DNA from: WHSW01 sp033856255
GTDB taxonomy: Bacteria; Actinomycetota; Thermoleophilia; Solirubrobacterales; 70-9
Length of the DNA stretch: 64,000 bases
Assembly (NCBI GenBank): GCA_033856255.1
Contig: JAWVFH010000044.1
Span: 91,063 to 155,062, forward strand
Direction: 5' to 3'
Part shown: in pieces, positions 42,933-52,102 of the stretch
How positions within the stretch are numbered: the stretch's first letter is position 1
Layout of the letters: every line of letters begins with the position of its first letter
The notes under the pieces: model-generated
The model's input: the letters and a program-made list of their open reading frames with translations, nothing else
What the model was told of the DNA's origin: nothing
The model's database searches: none
Position numbers and translations under genes: made by a program

Positions 42933-43993
42933 GCGACCCCGTCACCGTGGGGGGCGCGTTCCTGAGCGCGCTCGTGATCAGCGCTGCCGCCACCCCGGTC
43001 GCGATCGGCGCGGCGCGGCGAACCGGGTTCTATGACCATCCCGCGGGCTACAAGAAGCACGGTGCCTCGACCCCGTACCTCGGCGGTATCGCGGTGGTCG
43101 CCGGATTTCTCCTCGCGGCGGCAATCTTCGGCGACGGCTTCGACAGATTTGCGGCGCTCAGTCTCAGCGCGATCGGCCTCCTGGTAGTCGGCACCGTGGA
43201 CGATCGCATCGGCCTCGGAGTCACGATCCGCGTGCTCGCACAGCTTGCCGCGGCTGTCGTCCTCTGGGAGGCCGGGTTTGCGTGGAACGTCCTGGACAGC
43301 CAGGTCGCCGATTTCGCGCTAACGGTCGTCTGGGTGGTCGGTCTCACCAACGCCTTCAACCTGTTCGACAACAGCGACGGCGCCGCCGGCGCGATCGCCG
43401 CCGCCTCGTCGCTCGGCGTCGCCGGGCTCGCCCTCGTCCAAAACGACGTAGCGCTCGCGGCGCTGGCGATTGCGATCGCCGGCTCATGCGCCGGGTTCCT
43501 GCCCTACAACCTCGCCCGCCCGTCGCGGATCTTCCTCGGCGACGGCGGCAGCATGCCCCTGGGCGTGCTCGTCGCCGCGACGATCATGGCCCTCCCCGAG
43601 GGCGACCTCGGTTGGGCCGCCCTGCCCGCCTATGCGCTGCTCGCCGCCTTGCCGATTCTCGACACCACGCTCGTCGTCTTTTCTCGCTGGCGGCACGGAA
43701 CGGGGATCCTCGACGGCGCCCGCGACCACCTCACCCATCGCCTCCTGCAACTGCTCGGCTCGCAGCGGCGGGTCGCCGCGGCCCTGGCCGGGCTGCAGCT
43801 CGCCTTCGGCGTCGTGGCGATCGGTCTTTCTCAGACCACCGACGCCGCGGTTGCGGTTGCGGTCCTGGCGACGATCGTCGCCGGTGCCTATGCGATCCGG
43901 GTGCTCGAAGGCCCCCGTTGGATGCCCCAGGCGCGCTCGCGCGAACGGGCCCGATCCCGTCGCCTGCTGGTGGGCGAGGAGGGCTCCGTCTGA
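42929..43993 (+). CDS. WecA/MraY-like polyprenyl-phosphate sugar-1-phosphate transferase
   Basis: 354 residues with about ten hydrophobic helices. Family motifs: VVGTVDDR (the Asp-Asp magnesium site), TNAFNLFDNSDGAAG (NxxNxxD) and IFLGDGGSMPLG. The enzyme moves HexNAc-1-phosphate from a UDP-sugar to polyprenyl phosphate, starting a second class of glycan beside the WbaP-type at 3626. TTG 42929 overlaps the upstream stop. The preceding epimerases could supply its UDP-HexNAc donor. Confidence 0.9.
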   Translation: MSDPVTVGGAFLSALVISAAATPVAIGAARRTGFYDHPAGYKKHGASTPYLGGIAVVAGFLLAAAIFGDGFDRFAALSLSAIGLLVVGTVDDRIGLGVTIRVLAQLAAAVVLWEAGFAWNVLDSQVADFALTVVWVVGLTNAFNLFDNSDGAAGAIAAASSLGVAGLALVQNDVALAALAIAIAGSCAGFLPYNLARPSRIFLGDGGSMPLGVLVAATIMALPEGDLGWAALPAYALLAALPILDTTLVVFSRWRHGTGILDGARDHLTHRLLQLLGSQRRVAAALAGLQLAFGVVAIGLSQTTDAAVAVAVLATIVAGAYAIRVLEGPRWMPQARSRERARSRRLLVGEEGSV

Positions 43994-44004
43994 GCAGGGT
44001 CCGG

Positions 44005-45168
44005 GTGCTGCGCGTGATCGCACGCCTGAACTTGGGAGGTCCAGCGCACCAGGCCAGTCTGCTGAGCGGCCGGCGGTTAGATCCGGATCGTTACGAAACG
44101 CTGCTGGTCCACGGACAGCTGGCGGCCGGCGAGGAGTCGATGGCCGACCTCGCCGACGCCGAGGGGGCGAGGACCGAGTTCCTGCCCACCCTCGTACAGC
44201 CTGTCGACCCTCGGCGGGACCTGGTCACGATCCGGCGGCTCTCCGCCCTGATCGCGGAGTTTCGCCCCCACCTGATCCACACCCACACGGCCAAGGCCGG
44301 CTTCGTCGGGCGCAGCGCCGCCGAGCTGCGTCGCGATCGGCCGGTGATCGTGCACACCTTCCACGGTCACGTGCTCGAGGGCTACTTCGGCGCCGCCAAG
44401 ACTCAGCTCTTCCGATCGCTGGAGCGACTTCTGGCCCGCCGCACAGATGCGCTGATCGGGGTCAGCGATCAGACCGTCGCCGACCTCGTGCGCCTGCGGG
44501 TGGCCCCGCCAGAGCGGTTCAGGACGATTCCGCTCGGGCTTGATCTCCAGCCCTTCGCCGAGGCGGGTCCGGAGCTGGGCGCCGCGCTGCGCGCCGAGGC
44601 CGGGCTCGAGCCCGACGAGATCGTCTTCACCTTTGTCGGGCGCATGGTGCCCATCAAGCGCGTTGATCTGCTGCTAGGGGGGTTCGCCCGGGCCGTCCGC
44701 AGCGTCGACGGCCTGCGCCTGGTGCTGGTCGGGGACGGCCGCATCCGCCCCCGGATGGAGGAGCTGGCGCGCGACCTCGGCGTCGGCGACCGAGTCAACT
44801 TCCTCGGCTACCGGCGCGACCTCGCCCGGATCGCCGCCGCCTCGGACGTGGCGGTGATCAGCTCCGCGAACGAGGGCACCCCGGTCTCGCTGATCGAAGC
44901 CGCCGCGGCCGGCGTCCCGGCCGTCGCCGCCGATGTCGGCGGCGTGCGGACGGTCGTCGACGAGCGGACGGGCGTCCTCTTTCCGAGCGGCGACGAGGCC
45001 GCGCTCGCGCAGGCGATCGAGGCGCTCGCAGGCGATCCGCCGCGCCGCCGGCTGCTGGGCGCCGAGGCGCGCAGGCGGGCCCTGGCCAAGTTTTCCATCG
45101 ATCGGCTGATCGGCGACATCGATCGCCTTTACCGCGAGTTGCTCGGCCCACGGGCGCGAACTGGCTAG
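44005..45168 (+). CDS. Glycosyltransferase family 4
   Basis: 387 residues. RVIARLNLGGPAHQASLLS start, HTHTAKAGFVGR, HTFHGHVLEGYFG and EGTPVSLIEAAAAGVPAVAA (near 290) are typical of GT4s acting just after WecA-like initiators. GTG 44005 gives the normal N-terminus. A CTG at 43990 would recreate the 4-base overlap (CTGA) seen at many junctions nearby and would add VRVL-type residues; both are possible. Its TAG is the first three bases of a TAGGCT box ahead of the next gene. Confidence 0.88.
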   Translation: MLRVIARLNLGGPAHQASLLSGRRLDPDRYETLLVHGQLAAGEESMADLADAEGARTEFLPTLVQPVDPRRDLVTIRRLSALIAEFRPHLIHTHTAKAGFVGRSAAELRRDRPVIVHTFHGHVLEGYFGAAKTQLFRSLERLLARRTDALIGVSDQTVADLVRLRVAPPERFRTIPLGLDLQPFAEAGPELGAALRAEAGLEPDEIVFTFVGRMVPIKRVDLLLGGFARAVRSVDGLRLVLVGDGRIRPRMEELARDLGVGDRVNFLGYRRDLARIAAASDVAVISSANEGTPVSLIEAAAAGVPAVAADVGGVRTVVDERTGVLFPSGDEAALAQAIEALAGDPPRRRLLGAEARRRALAKFSIDRLIGDIDRLYRELLGPRARTG

Positions 45169-45178
45169 GCTCGTTCCG

Positions 45179-46240
45179 TTGTCGAGAAGCCCAGAAACGC
45201 AGGCTGTGGGGGTGGTCGACGGGCTGAGCTCGTTGTCGAATCTGCTGCGGTGCCTCGAGTGCGCCGGCGCTCTGGAGCGGGCTGAGGTCGAGCCGAGCCC
45301 GCCTGGCTCGATCGGGCCCTCCGGTCGCTTCGTATGTGGCGACTGCGGAACCGCATTCCCGCTCGTCGCCGGCACCGTGAGGATGATCGACGACGGTTTC
45401 GGCGCCACGGAGGAGGACCGGCTCAAGCAGCGGACCGGAGAGAGCTTCGCGTACGAGTGGGAGCACTTCGGGGCCCTGCGAGAGGAGTGGGAGAAGAACT
45501 TCCGCGACTACCTGCAGCCGCATGAGCCCAGGTCGCTGGATGGCCGCCTCCTGCTCGACGTCGGTGCAGGGTCCGGGCGCCACAGCCGGCAGGCACACGA
45601 GAACGGCGCCCGCGTCGTGGCCGCCGACGTCGGCGCGTCGATCGACATCGCGCGGCGAAACCTCCCCGCCGACGTGCTCACCGTGCAGGCGGACGCCGAG
45701 CGCCTGCCGTTCGCGCCCGGCAGCTTCGACATCGTGATCTCGATCGGCGTCCTCCACCACCTGCCCGACACCGAGCGCGCCTTCCGGCGGCTGGTCCCGC
45801 TGGCCAAGCCGGGCGGCATCGTTCACGTCTACCTCTACTGGGTCCCGCCCCGCCCGGCGCACCGCCGGATCCTGCGGCTGGTCGACGCCGCCCGGCAGAT
45901 CACGACGAGAATGCCCCATCGCCTCCTCCATCCGCTCTGCTATCCGCTCGCCGCGGCGCTGTTCGCGACCTGTGTGCTCCCGTACCGGGCGATGCGCGGG
46001 CATCCGAGGCTGGAGCGGTTCGCGGATGCCCTGCCCCTGAAGACCTATGCGGACTATCCGTTCACGGTCTGCGTCAACGATCAGTTCGACCGCTTCTCGG
46101 CTCCCCTCGAGCGCCGCTTCACCGAGCATGAAGTCCGGCGGCTGTTCGAGGACGCGGGGCTCGAGGAGGTAACGGTGCTTCCCAACCATGGCTGGGTCGC
46201 CAGCGGCCGGCGCCCGGCCGCCGGCGAGGGCTCGGCGTGA
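45179..46240 (+). CDS. SAM-dependent methyltransferase with N-terminal zinc ribbon
   Basis: 353 residues. Cys25-x2-Cys28 and Cys53-x2-Cys56 form a Trm112-like zinc ribbon, followed by the methyltransferase fold with LLLDVGAGSGRHS (about 123-135) and ISIGVLHHLPDTERAF. A hydrophobic stretch near 255-275 may lie at the membrane. TTG 45179 is supported by TAGGCT (45166-45171), seven bases upstream, which starts in the preceding stop codon and implies a leaderless transcript. GTG 45209 is an alternative. The stop overlaps the next GT4 as GTGA. Confidence 0.8.
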   Translation: MSRSPETQAVGVVDGLSSLSNLLRCLECAGALERAEVEPSPPGSIGPSGRFVCGDCGTAFPLVAGTVRMIDDGFGATEEDRLKQRTGESFAYEWEHFGALREEWEKNFRDYLQPHEPRSLDGRLLLDVGAGSGRHSRQAHENGARVVAADVGASIDIARRNLPADVLTVQADAERLPFAPGSFDIVISIGVLHHLPDTERAFRRLVPLAKPGGIVHVYLYWVPPRPAHRRILRLVDAARQITTRMPHRLLHPLCYPLAAALFATCVLPYRAMRGHPRLERFADALPLKTYADYPFTVCVNDQFDRFSAPLERRFTEHEVRRLFEDAGLEEVTVLPNHGWVASGRRPAAGEGSA

Positions 46241-47364
46241 CCGCGTCCCCCGGCCCCGTTTCCGTCCTCCAGGTTCTCGCCCAGGACGATCTCGGCGGCA
46301 CCGAGTTGATGCTCGCCAGCCTCGTCGAGCGACTGGACCCGCGGAGGGTGCGATCCGAGCTCGCGGTGCTCTCGGAGCCCGGCCCGATCTCCGCCCGCCT
46401 CCGGGAGTCCGGGATCGCCGTGCACGCGATTGGCGGAGCGAGCCTGCCGGGAGCAGCGCTGCGCCTCGGGCGGCTACTGAGGACGCGGGGCTATGGGATC
46501 GTCAACGCGTACGGCCTGCGGGCCGGTCTGGTGACCCGGATCGCCGCCCGGGCGGCGGCGCCGCGGACCGCCGTCGTGATCGGGGTCCGCGGCCTGCTCG
46601 TGACCGAGGTGGAAAGCCTGAGCTCGCCGAAGGCCAGGCTGGCGCTCGCGATCGAGCGCGCAACGTCATCGCTGGTTGACTGCTACGACTCGAATTCGCG
46701 CGGCGCTCTGGAGCCGCTGGCGCGCGTTGGCGTCCCGCGCGACCGGATGCGCTACATCCCCAATGGACTCGACCTCTCCCAATGGCCGCCGGGCGCCGCG
46801 TCGCCGAACGGCGATGGGCCGCCGCTGATCGCCTCTGTCGCCCGTTTCGTGCCCCGCAAGCGCCACCAGGACCTGCTCCACGCGCTGGCCCTGCTGAAGG
46901 GCGAAGGACTCCGGTTTCGTGCCGTGCTCGCCGGTGCCGGCCCGACGCTCGAGCAGTCCCGGGCGGTCGCGTCACGGCTCGACCTGGACGCCGAGGTCGA
47001 GTTCCCGGGCCGGCTGGATCCAGGTGAGGTCCGCGAACTGCTGGGTCGCGCGCAGATCGGCTGTCTGTCCTCCGTCTGGGAAGGGATGCCCGGGTTCGTC
47101 ATGGAGGCGATGGCTGCGGGCCTTCCGGTGGTCGCGACCGCCGTCAACGGCCCCGACGAGTTGGTCGTCGATCAGGTAACGGGCTTTCTGGTGCCACCGA
47201 AGGATCCTGAGCCGATGATGCGGGCGCTGCGAACGCTGCTGGAACAACCGGCGCTTGCGACCCGGTTCGGGAGATCCGGACGAGAGAGGATCGAGCGCGA
47301 GTTCAGCCTCGACGCCATGGTCGCTGCCAAGCAGGAGCTCTACGAGCGGGTGGCGCGCCGCTGA
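46237..47364 (+). CDS. Glycosyltransferase family 4
   Basis: 375 residues. VLQVLAQDDLGGTELMLASL start, VNAYGLRAGLVTRIAARAAA, VARFVPRKRHQDLLHALALL for the hinge, and EGMPGFVMEAMAAGLPVVAT for the donor site. GTG 46237 overlaps the methyltransferase stop; its own stop overlaps the AsnB ATG (TGATG), so all three are co-translated. Confidence 0.9.
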   Translation: MTASPGPVSVLQVLAQDDLGGTELMLASLVERLDPRRVRSELAVLSEPGPISARLRESGIAVHAIGGASLPGAALRLGRLLRTRGYGIVNAYGLRAGLVTRIAARAAAPRTAVVIGVRGLLVTEVESLSSPKARLALAIERATSSLVDCYDSNSRGALEPLARVGVPRDRMRYIPNGLDLSQWPPGAASPNGDGPPLIASVARFVPRKRHQDLLHALALLKGEGLRFRAVLAGAGPTLEQSRAVASRLDLDAEVEFPGRLDPGEVRELLGRAQIGCLSSVWEGMPGFVMEAMAAGLPVVATAVNGPDELVVDQVTGFLVPPKDPEPMMRALRTLLEQPALATRFGRSGRERIEREFSLDAMVAAKQELYERVARR

Positions 47365-49289
47365 TGTGCGGGTTGTGCGGCTACGTCGGGCGGCCGGAGC
47401 TCATCCCGCCGCCCGAGGCGGGAAGGGCGATGAACGCGCTTCTCGTCCACCGAGGGCCCGACGGCGACGGCGAGCTCGAGATCGCGGCAACGGGCGGCCA
47501 GCCGCTCGCCGGGTGGCTGGGCCATCGCAGGCTGCGGATCATCGATCTCAGCGAGGACGCCCATCAGCCGATGCAGAGCGACGACGGCAACTCGGCGCTC
47601 GTCTACAACGGCGAGGTCTACAACTTCCGCGAGCTTCGGCGGGAGCTCGAGGGCCGCGGTGCCCGCTTCCGGTCGTCCGGCGACACCGAGGTCATCCTGC
47701 GGGCCTACGAGGAGTGGGGCGAGGAGTTCGTCAGCCGGATCGACGGCATGTTCGCGCTCGCGATCTGGGACGCGCGCGAGGGGCGGCTCCTGCTCGCCCG
47801 CGACAGGACCGGCAAGAAGCCCCTCTACTACGCCGCGGACCAGGAGAGGATCGTCTTCGCCTCGGAGATCAAGTCGATCCTCGCGGCGCCGTGGATAAAG
47901 CCCGCGCTGGCCGAGGAGCGGCTCGGGGAGTTCCTCACCTTCGGCTACGCCCCGTCGCCCCGCACCCTCTATCGCGACGTCCGTCAGCTGCCGCCGGGAT
48001 CGACGATCAGCTTCGACGCCGACGGCATCCACGGTCCGGCGGAGTATTGGGATCCGCTGCCCGCCGAACAGGATCTGAAGCCGACGGCGGAGGTGAGACG
48101 GAATGTCGTCGAGTTGCTCGGACAGGCGACGCGGAGGCGCCTGATCTCCGACGTGCCGCTGGGAGCGTTCCTGTCGGGTGGGATCGACTCCTCGATCGTC
48201 GTCGGCTTGATGAGCCGCGCGAGCAGCGAGCCGGTGCGGACCTTCAGCATCGGCTTTCCCGAGGAGCCGTCGTTCGACGAGCGTCGGTACGCGAGCCTCG
48301 TCGCCGACCACTTCGGCACCCGCCACACCGAGTTCGCGGTCGAGGCGGACGCCCTGGCGCTGATGGACACCCTGCTCTGGCATCACGACCAGCCCTACGC
48401 GGACTCATCCGCGATTCCGACGTACATGGTCTCGAAGCTCGCGCGCGACCACGTCACCGTGGCGCTCAACGGCGACGGGGGAGACGAGGTGTTCGGGGGC
48501 TACGACCGCTTTCGTGCCGCGAGGATCGCGGAGGCGATCCCTGCCGCTGCCGGCACCGCCCTTCGCCCCCTGACCGGGATCCTGCCGTCGCACACCGGCT
48601 ACTACAGCGTTCGCCGCCGCGCCCAGCGATTCCTCGAGCGCTCCCGCCACTCGCCCGAACAGCGCTACCAGTCCTGGATCGCGGTCTTCAATGAGGACCT
48701 TCTCGGCGAGTTGATGCCGGCGGTGGCGAACGGCGCGGTTACGAGCTCGATGGACGACAGCTACCGGCGCGCCGGGCGGCTGCCCGTGCTCGACCGAATC
48801 CTCTACGCGAACTTCAAGACCTATCTGCCGGACGACCTGGCCGTGAAGATGGATCGAATGTCGATGGCCAACTCGCTCGAGACGCGCTCGCCATTCCTCG
48901 ACACGGCGCTGATCGAGTACGTGGCTCGGATCCCCGCTGCGCAGAAGGTCGGGCTGCACCGGGTCAAGCCGCTGCTGCGGCGCTCGTTCTGGCCGCTGCT
49001 GCCGAAGGAGATCTGGAACCGGCGCAAGCACGGCTTCGGCGTGCCGATGGGCAGGTGGTTTCGCACCGACCTGCGGCAGGTCTTCGAGGACGAGGTCCTG
49101 GGATCCGGTTCGCTGACCGCGCGCTACCTCGATCAGGACCTGATGCGGCGGCTGTGGACGCAGCATCAGGCCGGTGAGGTGGAGCACGGTTTCCGCTTCT
49201 GGACGGTGCTCACCCTCGAACGGTGGCTGCGCGAGTCCGGCTCACCGCGCGGCGCGCCGCCATCGGTGCCGGTGCTCGCGGCCGGCTGA
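47364..49289 (+). CDS. Asparagine synthase-like glutamine amidotransferase
   Basis: 641 residues, full length for the family. MCGLCGYVG gives the N-terminal Cys2 glutaminase nucleophile; VYNGEVYNFRELR and GMFALAIWD follow. The synthetase domain has the PP-loop FLSGGIDSS (about 269-277). Embedded among GTs, it probably amidates a uronic acid or another carboxylate on a glycan precursor, as AsnB relatives do in O-antigen clusters. A housekeeping asparagine role cannot be excluded. Confidence 0.88.
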   Translation: MCGLCGYVGRPELIPPPEAGRAMNALLVHRGPDGDGELEIAATGGQPLAGWLGHRRLRIIDLSEDAHQPMQSDDGNSALVYNGEVYNFRELRRELEGRGARFRSSGDTEVILRAYEEWGEEFVSRIDGMFALAIWDAREGRLLLARDRTGKKPLYYAADQERIVFASEIKSILAAPWIKPALAEERLGEFLTFGYAPSPRTLYRDVRQLPPGSTISFDADGIHGPAEYWDPLPAEQDLKPTAEVRRNVVELLGQATRRRLISDVPLGAFLSGGIDSSIVVGLMSRASSEPVRTFSIGFPEEPSFDERRYASLVADHFGTRHTEFAVEADALALMDTLLWHHDQPYADSSAIPTYMVSKLARDHVTVALNGDGGDEVFGGYDRFRAARIAEAIPAAAGTALRPLTGILPSHTGYYSVRRRAQRFLERSRHSPEQRYQSWIAVFNEDLLGELMPAVANGAVTSSMDDSYRRAGRLPVLDRILYANFKTYLPDDLAVKMDRMSMANSLETRSPFLDTALIEYVARIPAAQKVGLHRVKPLLRRSFWPLLPKEIWNRRKHGFGVPMGRWFRTDLRQVFEDEVLGSGSLTARYLDQDLMRRLWTQHQAGEVEHGFRFWTVLTLERWLRESGSPRGAPPSVPVLAAG

Positions 49290-49304
49290 CGCGCTCGTGG
49301 ACCA

Positions 49305-50423
49305 GTGACCGCCCGCAAGCGTTTCGACGTCACGTTCTACTCCCCGTGGATCGGCGGCCTGCTGCGTCCGGGCAGCGCATCGGCGTCCGGCGGCGCCGAG
49401 ACGCAGATTCTGGCCCTGGCACGCGGGCTCGTCCGTCGCGGTCATTCCGTCTGCATGGTCGTTCGCGATACGGAGGACGGTCTTCCCGCGAGCTTCGACG
49501 GAATCGAGATCCGCGCCATCGCGTCCCCGAAGGGCAGGGGCGTATGGAAGCTCTGGTGGGGGTTGCACGTGGCGACAGCGCTTGCCAGATCACGCTCGTC
49601 GGCGATGGTGCAATCCGCCGCCGGCGTCGAGACACTGATCGTTGGCGCGATCAGCCGCCTGTACGGACGGCGCTTCGTCTATCGCAGCGCCAACGTCGTG
49701 GACTTCGACTTCGGGCGCCTCGATCGCAACCGCCTCCGGGTCGCGGCCTATCACCTCGGCATCCGGCTGGCGCAGGTCCTCGTGGTCCAGACCAGCGAGC
49801 AGGTCAGCCTCGCTCGGCAGCGCTTTCGGCGTCAGCCGGTGCTGATCAAGAGCGTCGCCGAGACGGCCGCCGGGCCTCCCGGGAAGTCCCGCGAGGCGTT
49901 CCTCTGGATCGGGCGCCTCGCCGCCTACAAGCGACCCGACGAGCTCCTCGCGCTCGCCGCCGCGCTGCCGCGGATGCCGTTCCGGGTCGTTGCGGTCCCC
50001 GGCGAGCTCGATGAAGCATCGCTGCGTGCCGAGGCCGGTCGCCTGCCGAACGTCGAGTGGCTCGGCCCCAGGGCGCGAACCGAGCTGCTCGAGCTGATCG
50101 GCTCGGCCGTCGCTGTCGTCAATACGGCCGAGTACGAGGGAATGCCGAACATCTTCCTGGAGGGATGGGCCCGGGGTGTGCCGGCGCTCAGCCTGCATCA
50201 CGACCCCGACGGCGTGATCGAGAGCGAGGGCATCGGCCTCTTCGCCGCCGGCGACCGCGAGCGCTTAGCCGCGCAGGCGGCTTCGCTTTGGTCCGAAGAG
50301 GAGGGGGCCCGGGCGTCGCTCGCGCGGCGTTGCGTCGACTACGTGGAGCGCGAGCATGGCCTCGACCGCGCGCTCGACGGCTGGGAGATGGCGCTCGGCC
50401 TGCCCTCCCGATCTCGTCTATAA
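49305..50423 (+). CDS. Glycosyltransferase family 4
   Basis: 372 residues. DVTFYSPWIGGLL start, SASASGGAETQILALARGL is the Gly-rich loop, WIGRLAAYKRPDELLALAAA is the hinge, and EYEGMPNIFLEGWARGVPAL is the donor site with the E-x7-E pattern. GTG 49305 starts 15 bases after the AsnB stop. Part of the same block of biosynthetic genes. Confidence 0.89.
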   Translation: MTARKRFDVTFYSPWIGGLLRPGSASASGGAETQILALARGLVRRGHSVCMVVRDTEDGLPASFDGIEIRAIASPKGRGVWKLWWGLHVATALARSRSSAMVQSAAGVETLIVGAISRLYGRRFVYRSANVVDFDFGRLDRNRLRVAAYHLGIRLAQVLVVQTSEQVSLARQRFRRQPVLIKSVAETAAGPPGKSREAFLWIGRLAAYKRPDELLALAAALPRMPFRVVAVPGELDEASLRAEAGRLPNVEWLGPRARTELLELIGSAVAVVNTAEYEGMPNIFLEGWARGVPALSLHHDPDGVIESEGIGLFAAGDRERLAAQAASLWSEEEGARASLARRCVDYVEREHGLDRALDGWEMALGLPSRSRL

Positions 50424-50446
50424 CCTTGCCTCGTGGCCTCGCAGGC

Positions 50447-51157
50447 ATGGGAACGAAGCCGTCCGAGGAAGCCGGCCTGACCGCCAAGTACGACCCCATC
50501 GTGGTCGTCGGAGCGGGTGAGCAGGCCGAGATCGCCTACGAGTACTTCACCCACGATTCGCCGGAGACGGTCGCCGGCTTCGCGGTCGAAGCCGAGTTCC
50601 TCGACAAGTCAGAGCTCTGCGGCCTTCCGGTCATCGCGCTTGAAGACGTCCAGGAGCGCTTTCCCGCGGAGCGCAACGCCGCCTTCGTCGCGCTCTCGTC
50701 GACCAAGCTCAACCGACTTCGAACCCGGCTCTACGAGCACGTCAAACAGCTCGGGTACGGGTTCGCGACCTACGTCAGCTCCAGGGCCTTCGTCTGGCAC
50801 AACGTCGAGGTCGGGGAGAACTGCATGATCTTCGAGAACAACGTTCTCCAGCACCGGGTCGAGGTCGGCGACAACGTCGTCTTGTGGAGCGGCAATCACG
50901 TCGGCCACCGCACCCGGATCGAGGATCACTGCTTCATCGCCTCACACGTCGTCGTTTCGGGCTATTGCAACGTCGGGCGATCGAGCTTCATGGGCGTCAA
51001 CAGCTGCGTCAACGACTTCGTCAAGATCGCCGAGGACTGCGTGATCGGCTCCGGCGCCGTGGTCGTCAAGGACACGGAGCCGGGAAAGGTCTACGTCGGC
51101 AACCCCGCGCGACCGCTCGACCGGACGAGCTACGAGTCGTTCGGAGTCGAGGGGTGA
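50447..51157 (+). CDS. NeuD-like sugar O- or N-acyltransferase (hexapeptide)
   Basis: 236 residues. An N-terminal Rossmann-like IVVVGAGEQAEIAYEYF (18-34) is followed by hexapeptide turns from about 110 to 225 (VEVGENCMIFENN, VEVGDNVVLWSGNHVG, VKIAEDCVIGSGAVV). This is the NeuD/PglD architecture, which acetylates amino sugars or sialic-acid-like sugars. It could act on the 3-amino sugar predicted from the DegT and FdtA-like genes. ATG 50447 is chosen. GTGA overlap with the FemAB-like gene. Confidence 0.86.
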   Translation: MGTKPSEEAGLTAKYDPIVVVGAGEQAEIAYEYFTHDSPETVAGFAVEAEFLDKSELCGLPVIALEDVQERFPAERNAAFVALSSTKLNRLRTRLYEHVKQLGYGFATYVSSRAFVWHNVEVGENCMIFENNVLQHRVEVGDNVVLWSGNHVGHRTRIEDHCFIASHVVVSGYCNVGRSSFMGVNSCVNDFVKIAEDCVIGSGAVVVKDTEPGKVYVGNPARPLDRTSYESFGVEG

Positions 51158-52098
51158 CGCTCGCCGTCCGGCGGTACGAGCCCGGTGACGAGGCGGCATG
51201 GGATCAGCTGGTCGACCGCTCGAGAAGCGGGCACTTCATGTTCCGCCGGGGGTACATGGACTACCACGCGGACCGTTTTCAGGATCACTCGTTGCTCGTA
51301 TACGACGGCTCGAAGCTGGTCGCGGCGCTCCCGGCGAACGTCGACGGAACGGCGCTGGTCAGTCACGGCGGTCTGACGTTCGGCGGTCTGCAGATCGGCG
51401 ACTCGACCTCCGCGAGGCGGGTGCTCGAGATCTTCAGCGCGTTGCGAGAGCACTTGCGGGATCTCCGGATCTTCTCGTTGCTCTACAAGGCGGTTCCGCA
51501 TATCTACCACCGCGTCCCAAGCGAGGAGGACCTGCACGCCCTGTTCGTCGAAGGCGCGGCGCTGGTTCGGCGCGATGTCTCCGCCGCGATCCGGCTCGAT
51601 GCGAGGCTCCCGTATACGAAGGGGCGCAAGGCGGCGGTGAAGGCCGCGCAACGGGCGGAGATCGAGGTCGGGCCGAGCGACGACTTCGACGGTTTCATGG
51701 CCCTCCAGGAGGAGGTTCTGCGCTCCCGTTACGACGCCGAGCCGGTTCACGCGAGCGACGAGCTGGCGCTCCTTGCGAGCCGTTTTCCGGGGGCGATCAC
51801 GCTTCACACCGCGAGGGTCGCCGGCCGGCTGGTCGCGGGCGTGGTGGTCTACAGGACGGAGATCGTCGCCCACGCGCAGTACATCGCGGCGAACGAGGAA
51901 GGCCGCGAGACGCACGCACTCGACAAGCTCCTCGACGGCCTGATCGCGGCCGATCAGGGGTCCAGCCGATGGTGGGACTTCGGCACCTCGAACGACCGCG
52001 CGACGGGCTCCCTGAACGAGGCGCTGATCCGGAACAAGGAGAGCTACGGAGCTCGGGCAGTCGTCTACGACCAATATCTCCTCGATCTGGCGGCCTGA
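51154..52098 (+). CDS. FemAB/GNAT-like acyl- or aminoacyltransferase
   Basis: 314 residues in the double-GNAT style: YEPGDEAAWDQLVDRSRSGHFMF at the N-terminus and GRLVAGVVVYRTEIVAHAQY with DFGTSNDRATGSLNEALIRN near the C-terminus, where the last block is common in FemAB-like proteins of exopolysaccharide clusters. It may move an acyl or aminoacyl group to an amino sugar. GTG 51154 overlaps the upstream stop. Confidence 0.78.
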   Translation: MTLAVRRYEPGDEAAWDQLVDRSRSGHFMFRRGYMDYHADRFQDHSLLVYDGSKLVAALPANVDGTALVSHGGLTFGGLQIGDSTSARRVLEIFSALREHLRDLRIFSLLYKAVPHIYHRVPSEEDLHALFVEGAALVRRDVSAAIRLDARLPYTKGRKAAVKAAQRAEIEVGPSDDFDGFMALQEEVLRSRYDAEPVHASDELALLASRFPGAITLHTARVAGRLVAGVVVYRTEIVAHAQYIAANEEGRETHALDKLLDGLIAADQGSSRWWDFGTSNDRATGSLNEALIRNKESYGARAVVYDQYLLDLAA

Positions 52099-52102
52099 CG
52101 CG

